Part shown: in pieces, positions 11,692-23,082 of the stretch | Layout of the letters: each line of letters starts with the position of its first letter | Numbering within the stretch: the first letter of the stretch is position 1 | Origin: Isoetes taiwanensis | Taxonomy: Eukaryota; Streptophyta; Lycopodiopsida; Isoetales; Isoetaceae | NCBI GenBank assembly: GCA_021234155.1 | Contig: JAJEKV010000057.1 | Location: 5,861,821 to 5,925,820 of the forward strand | Direction of reading: 5' to 3' | Length of the DNA stretch: 64,000 nt | Program-made: the position numbers and the translations under genes | Notes under the pieces: model-generated | The model's input: only the letters and a program-made list of their open reading frames with translations | What the model was told of the DNA's origin: nothing | Databases searched by the model: none

Positions 11692-13096
11692 ATGGCCGAT
11701 AACACCAACAGCAGCCAACAGAAGAGAGCAGATGCAGCGACAGTGCCAGTGAGCCAACAGGACCTTAGGGATTTGCTGGCACAGATGGACAAGCAGTTAG
11801 AATCGAAAATTTCCGAGCATGGATGCACTCAATGCACTGGCGGAAACGTGTAATCGTAACAAATTAGCCATCTCCAATATGGACGTGAGGATAGGAGGGG
11901 TGGAGAGGACGAACGAGGAGATGCAATACAGAATGGACGAGATTGAAGAGGAGAAGCGGGCAATTGTAAATGCACCTACTGCACATTCCATCTGATTATG
12001 AAGGGGAAAGCAAGGAAAAGGACAAACCAGCACCTCCAAGGATTTCATTAGCTTCTTTCTGTTAACTGTTCAAAAAGACTATGCTTTTCAGATACCTCTT
12101 TTTCTAAAAGTATCTTAAAACTGCAATAGGGTTACACTTCCCTTGAAAAAAGTTTCTTTTTGTATATTTAACTTATACTTAATATAAATAGTCGCCTTCA
12201 ATAAAAAAAAAAAAAAAAAAAAAGAGATTGAAGAGGAGAAAGCAAAAATTCTGCAAAGGTTGGATGAATTAGAAAAATCAAATGTTGAGTTAGATGCATG
12301 GGAGTCATTTGATAGGATAAAGCCACATATAATGGAATATAAGGAGCAGAGTAGAATTAAACATGACGTTAGGCTAATTGGAGTAGCGGAGAAACCTAAT
12401 GAGGACATATATCGAGTGACTGCAGAGGTGATAGAGACAGTGTTCAAGGAACACAGGAGCGTCATTGTCAAGGCATTACGGTCAGGCCAATGGAGAGGGC
12501 GGTCGAGACACATAAACCTGACATTGAGGGATTTGGCAACCAAAGAAAGAATATTGCGGATGGGATCCAGATTGAGGAATGGGATCAAGGTACAGGAGGC
12601 TCTAACAGTCATGTAGCGACAAGGGCTGCACAGGGAGTTAGCCAAAGCCAGGGAGTTGAATCAAGCAGGGATACACGCGGGTGTCAGGAATGGCAAAGTC
12701 TACCTTCACAAGAGGGTAAGAGAACAGGCTACCCTGACGCAGGAACAGAATGTGGGAGCACAGGGACAAGAAAAAACAACAGAATTGGAGAAAGAAAATA
12801 TAAACCCCCTGATGACTATACAGCAGGGGCAGGAGAGCAGAGTTCTAGGGGGAGCGCTAAGGGCGATAACGTTAGAAGGGAATCAGCACAGAGGAGCAGC
12901 AAGAAGCGGAAGCGGGGGCGACGAAGACCAACACCACAAGCGGGGATCGTGGGCCCAACCCCGACAATCAAGACCAGAGGAAGGCCAAGAAGAACAGGCA
13001 ACGAGACAGAATTCATGGAGACCCCGAAGGAGCAACCTCGAGGGAAGAGACGCTGACAATATGGTACTGGAACTGTATCGGGTATCCGTGGGATGA
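11692..13096 (+). pseudogene. LINE ORF1, L1-type RNA-binding protein, interrupted
   Basis: ATG at 11692 begins MADNTNSSQQKRADAATVPV, followed by a heptad-like segment (ISNMDVRIGGVERTNEEMQY) after a frameshift near 11820. A 286-bp insertion splits the frame at 11956. It resumes at 12242 with coiled-coil sequence, then VRLIGVAEKPNEDIYRVTAE, RSRHINLTLRDLATKERIL and an acidic/basic Q-rich tail. The coiled coil plus RRM-like and C-terminal order is that of L1 ORF1p (Transposase_22 family), which binds element RNA as a trimer. An in-frame TAG at about 12614 and frame changes show decay. This type differs from the DUF4283-like ORF1 of the minus-strand LINE in the same window. Confidence 0.75.
11956..12224 (+). 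mobile_element. 5'-truncated retroposed transcript fragment with poly(A) and 17-bp target duplication
   Basis: The 269-bp insert ends AATAAA (12200-12205) running into about 22 A residues (12203-12224), and is flanked by GAGATTGAAGAGGAGAA at 11939-11955 and 12225-12241. Poly(A) plus a 17-bp duplication is the mark of LINE-mediated retroposition of an mRNA. In one frame it reads HIPSDYEGESKEKDKPAPPR then ISLASFC and stop, which looks like the natural C-terminus of a source protein followed by its 3' UTR. I do not recognise the source gene. Confidence 0.88.
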
Positions 13097-13900
13097 CGGA
13101 GAGAGACTCAAGGGTGCTCACAGCTGCGACATAATATGTCTAGTAGAGACATGGGAGCACAACGTCAAGAGGCTGCCAGAGGAAGAGGGATATCAGCTAT
13201 TCAAGTGTTGGAAAGATAAGGATTTCAAGATAGGGAGGGGAAGTGCAGGCCTGGCCTGTTATGTAAAGAATAGTATAGCTAACAGCGCATGTATTTTACA
13301 TTCAGATATCAATAAAAGATACATGGTGTTGAATATTCAATTGCAAAACAAACAAGACCTATTTCTGATCATAGCATACTATCCGCCAAACAGTGACAAG
13401 ATAGAGTTGCTGGACCTAGGGGAGAGTATGATGAAATGGAAAGAACATGGGCCAATGATTCTAGTAGGGGACTTAAATGCCAGAACTAGACAAGAACATG
13501 CACAAAGCACGAACATTGATGAAACGGATGGTGAGATAATATACACAGCAAGAACACAGGAGTGGCAGAGAGATACAGAGGAAAGGCAGAGGTCAATGCT
13601 AAAGGCGAATTATTGCTTGAAGTTTGCACAGCGACAGGGGTAATCATAGCTAATGGAGTGCAAAAATGGGGAGGATCAGGGAGCTTCACGAGTCAAAATG
13701 CACATGGCAAGAGCATAGTAGACTATGTAATTATGAATGGTCAAGCAGTGGAAATAGTCGTAGGGTTAATGCTACAGGACTGGCCGACTGGAAAAAGGGA
13801 AAGCCATAGACCGATCCAATTAACACTCAAAGGGGGTGGGACGACACAGGTCGATAACACAGGGGAAAAGGAGGAAGAGAAAACGAGGATAAGAATCTAA
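13057..13900 (+). pseudogene. LINE ORF2 N-terminal part: APE-type endonuclease
   Basis: The frame through WYWNCIGYPWDDGERL, CDIICLVETWEHN, LFLIIAYYPPNSD and MILVGDLNART matches the order of the exonuclease-endonuclease-phosphatase fold used by LINEs to nick the target. The glutamate in LVETW and the GDLN motif correspond to catalytic positions. A frameshift near 13600 moves the frame; it continues through GKSIVDYVIMNG and ESHRPI, where the usual SDHxP motif has an altered first residue. Stop at about 13898 before the RT segment. Inactive. Confidence 0.8.
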
Positions 13901-13903
13901 TTT

Positions 13904-15319
13904 CAGGAAAAATACACAGATACATTCATACAAACGATCAGGGAGGAAATGGAAAAGTGGGAATGGGGAAAACACAATGCGGATGACAATGGCAACGTTC
14001 TCAATGACATCATGGTGAGAGTAGCAACAGAGGTATTCGGGAAAAGGAAAAGACCCAGGAAGAACAAGGCTTTCAAGGCATCAGCATGGTATGATGACGA
14101 ATGCAGGGAACAAAAAAGAAGAACCAAAGAGCACATAGGGAAGGAGACATACCAGACAGAAAAAACAGCATACCTAAGGCTATTGAAGTTAAAATGGAAT
14201 AAGAATTTCCTGCAGCATCAATGGGGTCTGGTAAAATTGTTGAAGAGACAGGCCCAAAGGTTTTGGAGGGGATTCAAAAGGAAGGGAGGGGAGAATACGA
14301 AAACAGAGAATGAGCATGACATTATTGGAGCAGCCGGATGGGAGAAATACCTGGAGAAATTGTATAAGACAGGGGCATCCCCTGTATCAATACCAATACT
14401 GCAGGATTCGGATAAACCATGCTTCAACATGCAAGAGGTGATGGTAGCCTTAAACAGGATGGCTAACCACAAAGCCCCGGATCTATACGGTCTGACAGTG
14501 GAATTACTGAAATGTGCTGAAACAGAAATAGGGAAACAGGTCACGGACATTTTCAACGGCATAATACATACAGGGCTTCTAGACAGGTGGACATACAATA
14601 GGGTCATACCTCTACATAAGGCAGGAAGCAGGCAAGATCCAAGAAACTATAGGACAATAATGGTGAGTTCCATCTTCGCAAAATGGTTCGGAAGGGCACT
14701 GGACAGCAAATTAAAGAAATGGGCAGAAGCGGGAAACATGAGGGCACAAGGACAAGCAGGTTTCAGGTCGGAACACAAAACCACAGACCATCTGCTAACC
14801 CTTCGGATATTAATAGAACAGAACAAAGCACAGGGAAGAAAGATAATTTGCTGTTTTGTAGAAATTAGGAAAGCATTCGACACAGTCCCGAGAGAGAAGC
14901 TATTACAAAGGTTGATAGACATGCAAGCTCCAATAAACATGGCAAGAAGGACCGCCAATAGACTGTGATACAGGTGTTAAACAGGGTTGCCCGCTATCCC
15001 CGACTCTGTTTGGGATATACATAGATGCTTTACAGGGTTACATAGCAGAACAGCAAGGGGAAGAATACGCCCCTACGTTAGGAGACACCAAGGTACCGAT
15101 TATGCTATATGCTGACGATCTGAGTATGATGGCCACAAAAAATAAGGGGATGCACAGACTACTAAAAATACTGGAAAAATTCTGTGAAAAAATCGGGCTA
15201 ACAGTAAATCTAGCAAAGACTAAGATAGTCATCTTCGGCCATAAGAACAGGCATAGACCCTTCAGATATAGGGAAACAGAAATAGAAGTAGCCACTACAC
15301 AAATATCTAGCATAATCAC
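13904..15319 (+). pseudogene. LINE ORF2 reverse transcriptase domain
   Basis: From 13949 a 339-codon frame carries the linker, the RT fingers (NHKAPDLYGLTVELLKCAET), RVIPLHKAGSRQDPRNYRTI, GQAGFRSEHKTTDHLLTLR, and CCFVEIRKAFDTVPREKLLQ, where the first catalytic Asp is replaced by Glu/Ile context (VEIRKAFD). It stops at 14966; about 25-30 residues appear deleted. RT then resumes in another frame with GVKQGCPLSPTLFGIYID and IMLYADDLSMMA (YADD catalytic box) and VNLAKTKIVIFG. It is cut off by the R element near 15320. A non-LTR retrotransposon RT, dead by several lesions. Confidence 0.85.
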
Positions 15320-15576
15320 AGGGGGTCTTTTTTGTGTTTTTGTACGATATTCACAAAGGTTTTCCTATGATTTCATGGCCGTATTCATCCAGGTGTACTG
15401 AACAATTTTTCTAGAGTGCCGCTTATCTTGGCCATTCATTTTTTTTTTGAAGCGAAAGATCGTATGGTCCGCGATTAAAGTTATAATGTTTTTTTTATTA
15501 GGTTTTTTAAAAGAGTCGAATTGGGCATGCACGCATCCCCCCTTGTATTTAGGGTTTACGTGCTTTTCTTTGTTTG

Positions 15577-15743
15577 CTTCAAGAATCGTGATGCGGGGTT
15601 AGTTGTCCGCCTTGTGCCCTTCAAGAATCGTGATGCGAGTTAGTTGTTCCGCCTTGTGCCCTTCAAGAATCGTGATGCGAGTTAGTTCTCGCCTTGTGCT
15701 CTTCAAGAATCGTGATGCGGGGTTTAAGTTAGGATCGTGATCT
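15577..15743. repeat. 42-bp minisatellite, four copies
   Basis: Units begin CTTCAAGAATCGTGATGCG at 15577, 15619, 15661 and 15701 (spacing 42, 42, 40) with variable filler around TTAGTT and CGCCTTGTG. Private to R copy 2. Confidence 0.9.
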
Positions 15744-16235
15744 GCATGCAGGAAAGAGTCCATGCGAAAAGAGTGTGTGAATCAGCTTGGATACAAATCA
15801 AACCAGTTGGACCGGATGAATTACGTTGATGTCTGGCCGGTGTTTATGCAGTCCGATTGCATTGTCTTGAAGGCGTGTCGAACGAGTCGCCGAAATTGAT
15901 TCCATCTTCAATGACGGATTTTTGCTGCTGGTTCTAGGGCATACAAATCCATTTGGGCTTTGTTTTTCCGAAGTGGAGGTTTCACTTTAAACCGTATTGC
16001 AATTCTTTGTAATACCAAATATCGTTGGACCATTCACAACGCTTCCTTGGGGAACCAAAATTACACATGGCCATTTCCGTGTACCTGAGGGTTGTTGGTT
16101 TGCCACAAGGTCTTTGCCTCCTTTTTTGTAGGTTGACACCATCTTTGCCATAGGCGATGGATTTTGTGCATAATGTGTAATAGTCATAATATAGCCGCTA
16201 GAATTTCTATGGATCCAAGAAATAATGCAGAAAGT

Positions 16236-16330
16236 GAGAAGGCGAAATTAAGACATGATTTGGGAGTGCATGCTCTAAAGATGAGAAGGCAGAAATTAAG
16301 ACATGATTTGGGAGTGCATGCTCTAAAGAA
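16236..16330. repeat. 47-bp tandem duplication
   Basis: Units 16236-16282 and 16283-16330 share GAGAAGGC(A)GAAATTAAGAC and GATTTGGGAGTGCATGCTCT; the second has one extra A. Confidence 0.92.
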
Positions 16331-16914
16331 TCACAACTATGGACGCTGCAACATATGCTTAGGATCAAACTTGTGGTATTTCTTCATGGTTAAATACTTG
16401 CCAATGTTTTCCTCCTTAAACATTTTGTTACATTGTAGCTCATATTTCATATTGATGTTGCATAAATTGGGTTTCGAGTTCCATGCAATGACTTCATTTC
16501 TATAATTTATACATTCATGATTTGTTCAACTCAAATATTAATTATGTTTTCTTCTCTTAGGGCCCGAAGGGCCCAAAAATTTTTTTTCTTATATACATAT
16601 AACAACCACCACATAAATCCCATTAACATTAATGAGCACAAACCATTACATTTAAGATGTTAAAATTAAAATCCCCCTTAGACCCCCTTTGGTTTGGGTG
16701 CATATTCACACGGGGGGTCACGTAGGGCAGCGAGAGCCCTTAAATTATATTATACACGTATCAAATTCACACCTTATAGTATATTAACTGAAATCTTATA
16801 GTATTTTGCACACCTAAGCATACAATATACAAAAATTCATACAAGGATACCCCACAAACGAGGAACGCTATCTACGGTCCACATCAAGGAATATAAGGCA
16901 TATATGCCCATCCG

Positions 16915-17198
16915 GAAAAACAGGAAGGAATCCTCAGGCAATGGCACAAACAGGAATTTAAGGTACGGACAAATACGCCACTAACAATCATGGTCCTCGA
17001 AACAGGGCAGAAACCAATGGAGGTGAGAGCATGGGAGAGGACCATAAGGTACCTGATTAAGGACAATGCAGGAGACCTTCAGGGGAAATTGTCTAGTATT
17101 GCAATCACTGAGTCAGCAAAGTCACACATTCTCATCGGCAGTGGATGATTTAAGGATGTGGCAAAATGGACCAGAGAGATGGGATTGAACCTGAGTGA
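16915..17198 (+). pseudogene. LINE ORF2 post-RT segment
   Basis: One frame reads EKQEGILRQWHKQEFKV, LTIMVLETGQKPMEVRAWER, then SIAITESAKSHILIGSG, one TGA, and FKDVAKWTREMGLNLSD. It breaks at the Copia left LTR and continues in frame after the right LTR as LINEGQWNEEWADRATRAWL. This proves that the sequences on both sides of the Copia were one coding region. Confidence 0.82.
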
Positions 17199-17756
17199 TG
17201 TGAGAAGTGTTCATGTTAGATATAGAAACTTAACCTAGTGTGGAGATCATGACCCTAATCTAGGTTAATGATGAAAATGGTGAAGGCAGTTGTAGATATG
17301 GGAACCAATGACCTATGGTATTTTTAAGCAGTTAAAAGGTATGGTAAACTGAATCGAAACATTTAAGATAAATACTGCTATGTTTATGATTGACAAAATA
17401 AGAAAGCATGTCGCTCAAATGAGAGGATTAAACGTAGCATTACTGCTACTTTGATCGGTCCTGAACCACGGCAGTCGGTTCGGGATCAGCTATAAATGTT
17501 CAAGATGTATTCGTTTGCATGTGTGCTGTGGAGCCGGGTCATAATACAGTCTGAAATGCCTATTGTCTGCTAAATGTAATGCTCGACTTGAACTTTCAGT
17601 AATGCTGTGCTTATAATGAATTATCTTATTCATTGATAAGGGTAAAGGTTGACATAGGTTAACCTATTGGTTATTGTAATTGTGAAGTTAGTTGCCTTAA
17701 TGTTTTAGATCTAAGTGACTGAATATTTGCTTTAGATCTATAGAAGATTTTTCACA
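17199..17756 (+). repeat. Copia 5' LTR
   Basis: Begins TGTGAGAAGTGTTCATG and ends AGAAGATTTTTCACA, with TGTGA/TCACA end inversion. It carries 23 bp (GTTGCCTTAATGTTTTAGAT region, about 17692-17714) and 6 bp near 17230 that are absent from the 3' LTR. Confidence 0.95.
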
Positions 17757-17757
17757 T

Positions 17758-17769
17758 TGGTATCAGAGC
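17758..17769 (+). promoter_or_regulatory. primer-binding site, initiator tRNA-Met
   Basis: TGGTATCAGAGC lies one base after the 5' LTR. It is the standard plant Copia PBS complementary to the 3' end of initiator tRNA-Met. Confidence 0.95.
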
Positions 17770-17773
17770 TAAC

Positions 17774-18643
17774 ATGGCAACTAGACTTGGTGCTTCTTTA
17801 CTCAGTGGAGTGGATATGTTCCAAGGGGAAGCTGGATTCCAGGCTTGGAAAGAGAGAATGAAAGATGTTCTTCAGGCAAAAGATTTGTGGGATCTAATTA
17901 ATAGAAGGTGACAGTGCTAACGTTGGTGCCCAGTACTAATGTTGAAGGTACAAGCATGGCAAGTGAGGCATCTATAAATGCTGGTGCAAGTGGAGGCAAT
18001 TCAAAAAGATCTCAGCAGGCCAGATGCATAATTGCAAGTAAGTTGAGTTCTAGTATTATGTTTAAACTGAAAAATAAGACACCAAAAGAGATGTGGGAAT
18101 TTTTGCTTTTTCTTTCAAAAGTATGATAATATCATTGCTGATCTTGAGGCAGCAGGAGTGCCTATCACAAAAGATTTCCATGTGTTATCTCTATCTAGAG
18201 CCTTCTCTGAATATGAACAGCTTTCTACCTTAGTGAGAAGTGTGGCCAGAAATAGGGAGAAGGTTGAACTTATGATAAGGACTGAAATAGAACAGGAAAA
18301 GATAATCAAAGGGGAAGAGGAAGAAAATGCAGAAATACTTTTCACTGGAAAAGGAAAGGGGCGTTTTGACAAAAGCAAGCTTGGCCCCTGTTATGCTTGT
18401 AAGGCTTATGGACATCTTAAAAATAATTGTCCTAAGGTTAAGCAAAATAAATGCTTCAATTGTGAAGGCTTTGGCCATGTTGCAGCAGATTGTCCTAGTC
18501 CCAAAAGAGGTGGTGGAGGAAAAGGAAAGTTTGCAAATAAAGGAAGAGGCAACATGCCTAAAGGCAGGAATGAGAAAGTAGCAAGTGTTAATCTTGCTCA
18601 AGAAAATAATAATGATGAAGAAGACAGAGGTAAATACACATGA
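17774..18643 (+). pseudogene. Copia gag (capsid and two CCHC knuckles)
   Basis: ATG at 17774 gives MATRLGASLLSGVDMFQGEA and the capsid-start motif FQAWKERMKDVLQAKDLWDL, then a stop at about 17909. The frame shifts to 17908-18126 (SKRSQQARCIIASKLSSSIM, a gag UBN2-like segment) and again at 18130. From 18158 it runs to 18643 with two zinc knuckles, CYACKAYGHLKNNC and CFNCEGFGHVAADC, that bind genomic RNA, and a Gly/Lys-rich linker. At least two frameshifts make it non-functional. Confidence 0.88.
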
Positions 18644-19124
18644 TGCATACTCTATTTCAGAAAAAGATACTAACAAAATCAATGATATGTTTATGATAGA
18701 TAGTGGAGCTGAGAGATCAGTAGTGAAAACTATTGATGCTCTCAAGAAAGGAAGAAAAACAAACTCTACTTATGTGCAAATGGGAGATGGAATGCTGCAG
18801 GAGGTAGAAGAATGTGGTCTGCTGCAACTTTATGACTTAGATGGAAAAATAGTCAACTTAAAAAATGTTCTTTGTGTTCCAAACATTGTGAGGAACTTAA
18901 TTTCAGTGAGCCAATTAGTAGACATGGGTTTCAAACTCATATTTGACAAAAACTATTGTAAAGTGCTTCAAAATAATAAAGTTAAGTTCCTGGCTATTCG
19001 TGTTGGAAATTTGTTTGGATTTCATAATAAGACCCTGTCTGGCAGCATTAATTCAGTGGAGATACCAACAATTAAACTCTGGCATGAAAGGTTAGGGTAT
19101 GTGAATGTTGAAAACATTAAATAA
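18630..19124 (+). pseudogene. Copia protease and GAG-pre-integrase
   Basis: After a frameshift near 18630 the frame reads MFMIDSGAERSVV, where DSGA is the retropepsin active site that cleaves the polyprotein. It continues with VLCVPNIVRNLISVSQLVD and ends with the pre-integrase motif IKLWHERLGYVNVENIK and a TAA at 19122-19124 which interrupts what should be one polyprotein. Confidence 0.88.
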
Positions 19125-19454
19125 ATGATCAAAAGGGGACTGATTGTGGCAGCAAATGATGAAGCAGGAACTTGTTATGATTGCATGGTTGGAAAAAGTT
19201 CCACATTGCCTTTTAAAAGAAGAAATGAAAGAGCAAAAGAATTACTAGAACTTGTACATTCAGATTTATGTGGTCCACTCAATATTACAAGCATGCAAGA
19301 TAGAAGATATTTTATTACATTCATAGATGATCATTCCAGACACACAAAATGTTTTTTTCTTAGAACCAAAAATCAAGCTTATAAAGCTTTCAGAGTATTT
19401 GAAGCAGAGGCTGAGAGATTTACAGGAAAAAGGATTAAACAGGCTATATGGTAG
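19125..19454 (+). pseudogene. Copia integrase, truncated core
   Basis: The zinc-binding CYDCMVGKS, LELVHSDLCGPL and FITFIDDHSRH motifs give the HHCC remnant and the first two catalytic aspartates. The region that should contain the catalytic glutamate is missing: at about 19443 the sequence jumps to MVGYDEMSKGYRIYYPEGRK, which normally lies over 100 residues downstream. Integration activity is therefore lost. Confidence 0.85.
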
Positions 19455-20197
19455 GATACGATGAGATGTCAAAGGGATATAGGATTTACTATCCAGAGGG
19501 AAGAAAAGTATTAGTTAGCCGAGATATTAAATTTGATGAGCTTATGCTTTATAAAAACAGAAAAGATCTAAGTAATAGACTGGATCTATTTGCTAAAACT
19601 GGCAGTGTACAAAGTGAAGTCAGCCCTGCTAACATTGATGAAAAATTAATTGCTGATAGTGATAGTGAAGGTGATGAAAGCTGCAAAGAGAAAGACAAGG
19701 AGACAAATGAAAGGAAAAATCAGGAGAATGACAATGATATAGTAGACATTGAAAAGGAAGTGACAAAGAAAAGAAGAAATTTAGAGGTTGAAAAATTAAA
19801 TGAAGGTATAAAGGGATTGGACATATCCAAATATGGGAGGACTAATGAAGGGACATCTAAAAGACTGCAAAGGGAAGAAATAGATGTTAATATTATAATG
19901 GCAATCGTGGAACCAGACATTCCTAAGTGCTATGAGCAAGCAATTAGTGGAGAAAATTCAGAAAGATGGAAAATGGCTATGGAGGATGAGATGAAATCAT
20001 TTGCAAGGACTGGAACTTTTGATATAGTGGAAAAACCTCAAAACAGAAATATTGTAGGCAATAAGTGGATATATAAAATTAAAATTGGCAATGATGGAGA
20101 AAGAAAATTTAAGGCTAGACTTGTGGCACAAGGCTATTCTCAAAAAAGGGGCATTGATTATGATGAGACTTTTTCCCCTATTGTTAAACTAACTAGT
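19448..20197 (+). pseudogene. Copia integrase C-terminus and N-terminal part of RT
   Basis: The frame carries the integrase C-terminal SH3-like sequence (GYRIYYPEGRKVLVSRDIKF), an acidic linker, then RT thumb-side motifs WKMAMEDEMKSFARTGTFDI, NKWIYKIKIGNDGERKFKAR and YDETFSPIVKLTS. At 20197 homology ends; the expected SIRTLL-type continuation and the catalytic LDVKTAFL-type block are absent, replaced by the 11.6-kb insert. Confidence 0.9.
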
Positions 20198-20255
20198 TTA
20201 GGAAACCATCATTCAATTAAATTGGGATTATGTCTATTCCAAAATCGCGCCGTAT

Positions 20256-21214
20256 AAGCTATTTATTGACCATTATATTGAATTAACCACACTTTTGCAC
20301 TGAGTTCATTTTCGGGCTAGGAAGATGCATTTTATGTTGAAATGCAAGGGCATCCAAATATTCGGTCCAAATGACCCATATTATGAAAGAATGTTGGCAA
20401 TATAAAAAGTAGGAAATTGCTTATTAATTGCACAATCACCCATTTACAACGAAATCTAAACATTGAAATTGTAGTGTTTTACGAATAAATAACGACAAAC
20501 AAGTTGCTACTGAAGAGAGATTTTCAAAGGGTCAAATCGTGGCGTGGCGCGATTTTATTCCCATAAATAATGTATTATAGTGGAACATAAACTTTAAAAA
20601 CTAATCCGAATCATCGCCGACGGTGGCCGCGGCGGTGTCTTTGAGATCCTTTCGATCATGAACAAACCATGCTCGGATTCCATATAAGATGGATTACAAC
20701 ATCAAAGGGATCGGGATAGAAGCGGGGCCGGGATTCATAGCAACGACATCAAGCCGATCCCGAAGTTCTATTTCTAGCTCGCGGCACTGCTTGAGGTCTC
20801 ATGTGGTTCATCTGGCGGTAATAGAATGTGCCATAATAACAAGCGGCAATGAAAGGCCGGCCGATGGTTTGCCAATTTCATGCATACGTATTTATAGACA
20901 CCTAAATTATTGACCGGTATATACATACAAATTATTGCAAGTATAGCAAACCATACACGTAATATAAAAAGAACAATACGTTACCTAACCAATAATGCTT
21001 GATATAAGAACACAATATATATTCGAAGAGTTTGGTGTAAAGTATATTTCATATTCAAAACTTTTTGGAAAGTGTATTTCACGTATACATATATATATAT
21101 ATATATAAAAAAGTTCCCTTTCTAGAACGATCTTCTCTAGGTCCCCATCAATTTCCCTGTCCAGATTAAGTTCTTGGGTATAGTGTTTGTATCTCTTCGA
21201 CCTTTTTCCTGTAG
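20256..21214. other. AT-rich left part of the insert, no gene
   Basis: Contains an (AT)n run at about 21086-21106 and one degenerate palindrome. A 74-codon frame at 20689-20913 has no recognisable motif. Confidence 0.5.
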
Positions 21215-21741
21215 CTATTTAGTGCAAGATCTTTGACAAAACGAAGCGAAGAAGTCATCTTTGTCAAAATCCTCAGGATGATAGGATGGTGGATTTAGTG
21301 ACTGTGACTGATTGAAGCAACACTTCAAGGCGTCATCATCAACTATAATGATGTCTTCCTTCTCCTGCACGCCCAAGTCATCCATCATGTCGCTCAAGCA
21401 TTTCACAAATATTTTTTTACCTGTAGGATCCTTTGGGTTATTGAATGACTTACATTTGCTCTGATCCCAAACAGATGCCCAATCTCTATGTAACTTACAG
21501 GAACTACTCTCAAAACTTCACGTATATTTCTATTCTCCATCGGCGACCAAATTACTGCACAAATAAAAAGAAAGCTTGGTCTAACATCTCCTTCGGATCT
21601 GACCGCGGATATACCCATTTCAGTATATGTCTCAAATGGTTTCATGCATACCATGATAAAGGAAATTGTGCTTTAGGTAACGTTTTGCAGAGCACTCCAT
21701 TCAAATCGAACACCAGAATTTTGGAGGAAACTGGATTAGGT
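21215..21741 (-). pseudogene. FCP1/NIF-like (HAD) phosphatase domain, last exon(s) of the decayed gene
   Basis: An acceptor (TTATTATTACAG) precedes PNPVSSKILVFDLNGVLC, which matches the HAD motif I of plant FCP1/NIF-like phosphatases, although the DxDx(T/V) pattern is DLNGV. A frameshift later, VIWSPMENRNIREVL matches the segment usually written as IWSS in this family. The end reads NNPKDPTGKKIFVKCLSDMM, then DIIIVDDDALKCC, like the DDSPxK motif III, then HPEDFDKDDFFASF and stop at 21215. The family dephosphorylates phosphoserine or threonine on proteins such as the RNA polymerase II tail. Frameshifts indicate a non-functional copy. Confidence 0.6.
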
Positions 21742-22500
21742 CTGTAATAATAAAGCACACACTTGTGAGACAAGGAAAAAGAAAATTGAAATCGCGCTTG
21801 GCGCGATTTTCAATTCTGTTGGAATAATTGAAATCGCGCCTGGCGCGATTTTCAATTCTGTTTGAAGAATTGAAATCGGCGCTGGCGCGATTTTCATTGT
21901 TGAATAACATACCTTTACGGTTCTGTTCAACATCCGCAATGATGAGCTTACTCTCCTTTGTCTTGATTTCGCGGTAGTGTCGACCACATCACTTAGTGTT
22001 TGAACTATGGTTGATACTTCATTACTCTTTATGCTAACATTTCGAGCTTTCCGATCCACCGTATCATCTAGGATTTTGTCTTCTTCGCTTTTGCGTTACC
22101 TACATCCACTACGCCGGATTTTCCAATGTGATTGGAATGATAGGCACGCCTCTCCGGATAGTTAAGCCGTTGCTTTGTCGATATTCTTCTTTATGCCCTC
22201 TAGGTGCTTTCTCATTTCTTCCCGCTCTGCGGCCCGGATCTGCGGGTAAGTCGGACTTAGAGCTGGAAGCTTTATTTTTGCACTACCTAAGCGGACCCCT
22301 AGGTGCCACCTCTAGCACTTTCTCGAAAAAATATCGAGGAAGTCCTTGGCTTGACCATCGAGACCACACTTTGGCATTTCCTAGCTAGCTTGAGCTTCCC
22401 GCCCGACATAACCTCCAACATGAAACTCCCAACACGTAGACTCTAAAGGGCGTAAGGCTTCAATCGAGAAAACTTCGAAAGGGCCAAAGAAAACCCGTAC

Positions 22501-23082
22501 TTATTCAGCCTCCCCCTTCGCTTGTAGTCGGTAGCTCATACTTGATTGGTGAATTAAGGGCGGGGGACCCGGTTTTCTTCTTCCTCTTCCTCTTCCTCTT
22601 AAAACGTGGTCCACATCCACATCTGCGGTCCCTTTCCCTTTGTCTTCGCCAATTGGATTCGACATAAAAACATTCTTCAATAGGGGTTCATCTGGCCGAT
22701 AGCACCGCCAAGCAATCTTCTCACCTTCCGGTTTCCCCTTGAGTCTTTCATATTCTTTATCATCCATAATGGCTATCATAAGGACTAGCACATGTGAGAT
22801 CTTACTTTCGGTACTAAACTCACTATCTTTGTTTTCATCTATCATTCTTTGCTTGCCTCATCACTTTAATGCATTCGACATCATTTGCGGCAGGCTAGTG
22901 CATATCGTAGGAAATGTCGGAGTGGCAAACCGTCCGATAGTATAATGCATCTCGGTCGTCAAACCACCGCATGTGTTGAAGAAGGTGTTTGTAATCATCC
23001 CGTGTCCATCTCGTACACCCGGGCTATCAAGAACAAATAGAGTGATGTCGGTTGGCCCTTCACCCACCTCGGCATGGCACAC
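22501..23082 (-). pseudogene. internal coding segment of the same decayed gene, unidentified
   Basis: Two frames abut. One (22861-23082) reads GPTDITLFVLDSPGVRDGHG and GLTTEMHYTIGRFATPTFPT. The other (22501-22845) reads EYERLKGKPEGEKIAWRCYR, PDEPLLKNVFMSNPIGEDKG and an arginine/glycine run (RGRGRGRRK). They are separated by a TGA and a frame change. An alternative frame in the first piece also looks protein-like (RWFDDRDALYYRT), so the true frame is not settled. I do not recognise the family. Confidence 0.4.

Larger units (their letters stand above)
15320..16914 (+). mobile_element. R element, copy 2, inserted in the LINE
   Basis: Left edge homology with copy 3 (on the other strand at 59.0 kb) starts at or just before TAGCATAATCACAGGGGG (about 15310) and continues through TTGTGTTTTTGTACG and TTCACAAAGGTTTTCCTA. 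The right part has the hairpin GGGCCCGAAGGGCCC (16560-16574), TTTGGGTGCATATTCACACG, GTAGGGCAGCGAGAGCCC and CCCCACAAACGAGGA, ending near 16914 where LINE coding resumes. The middle is unlike copy 3 and contains a 42-bp minisatellite and a 47-bp duplication. No protein gene seen. A target duplication could not be fixed because LINE bases at the left edge are uncertain. Confidence 0.75.

Noticed and set aside
16560-16574. GGGCCCGAAGGGCCC hairpin as a Helitron 3' end or a terminator
   Set aside because: Not followed by CTRR within about 12 bp, lies over 300 bp from the element edge, and plants do not use such hairpins as pol II terminators.
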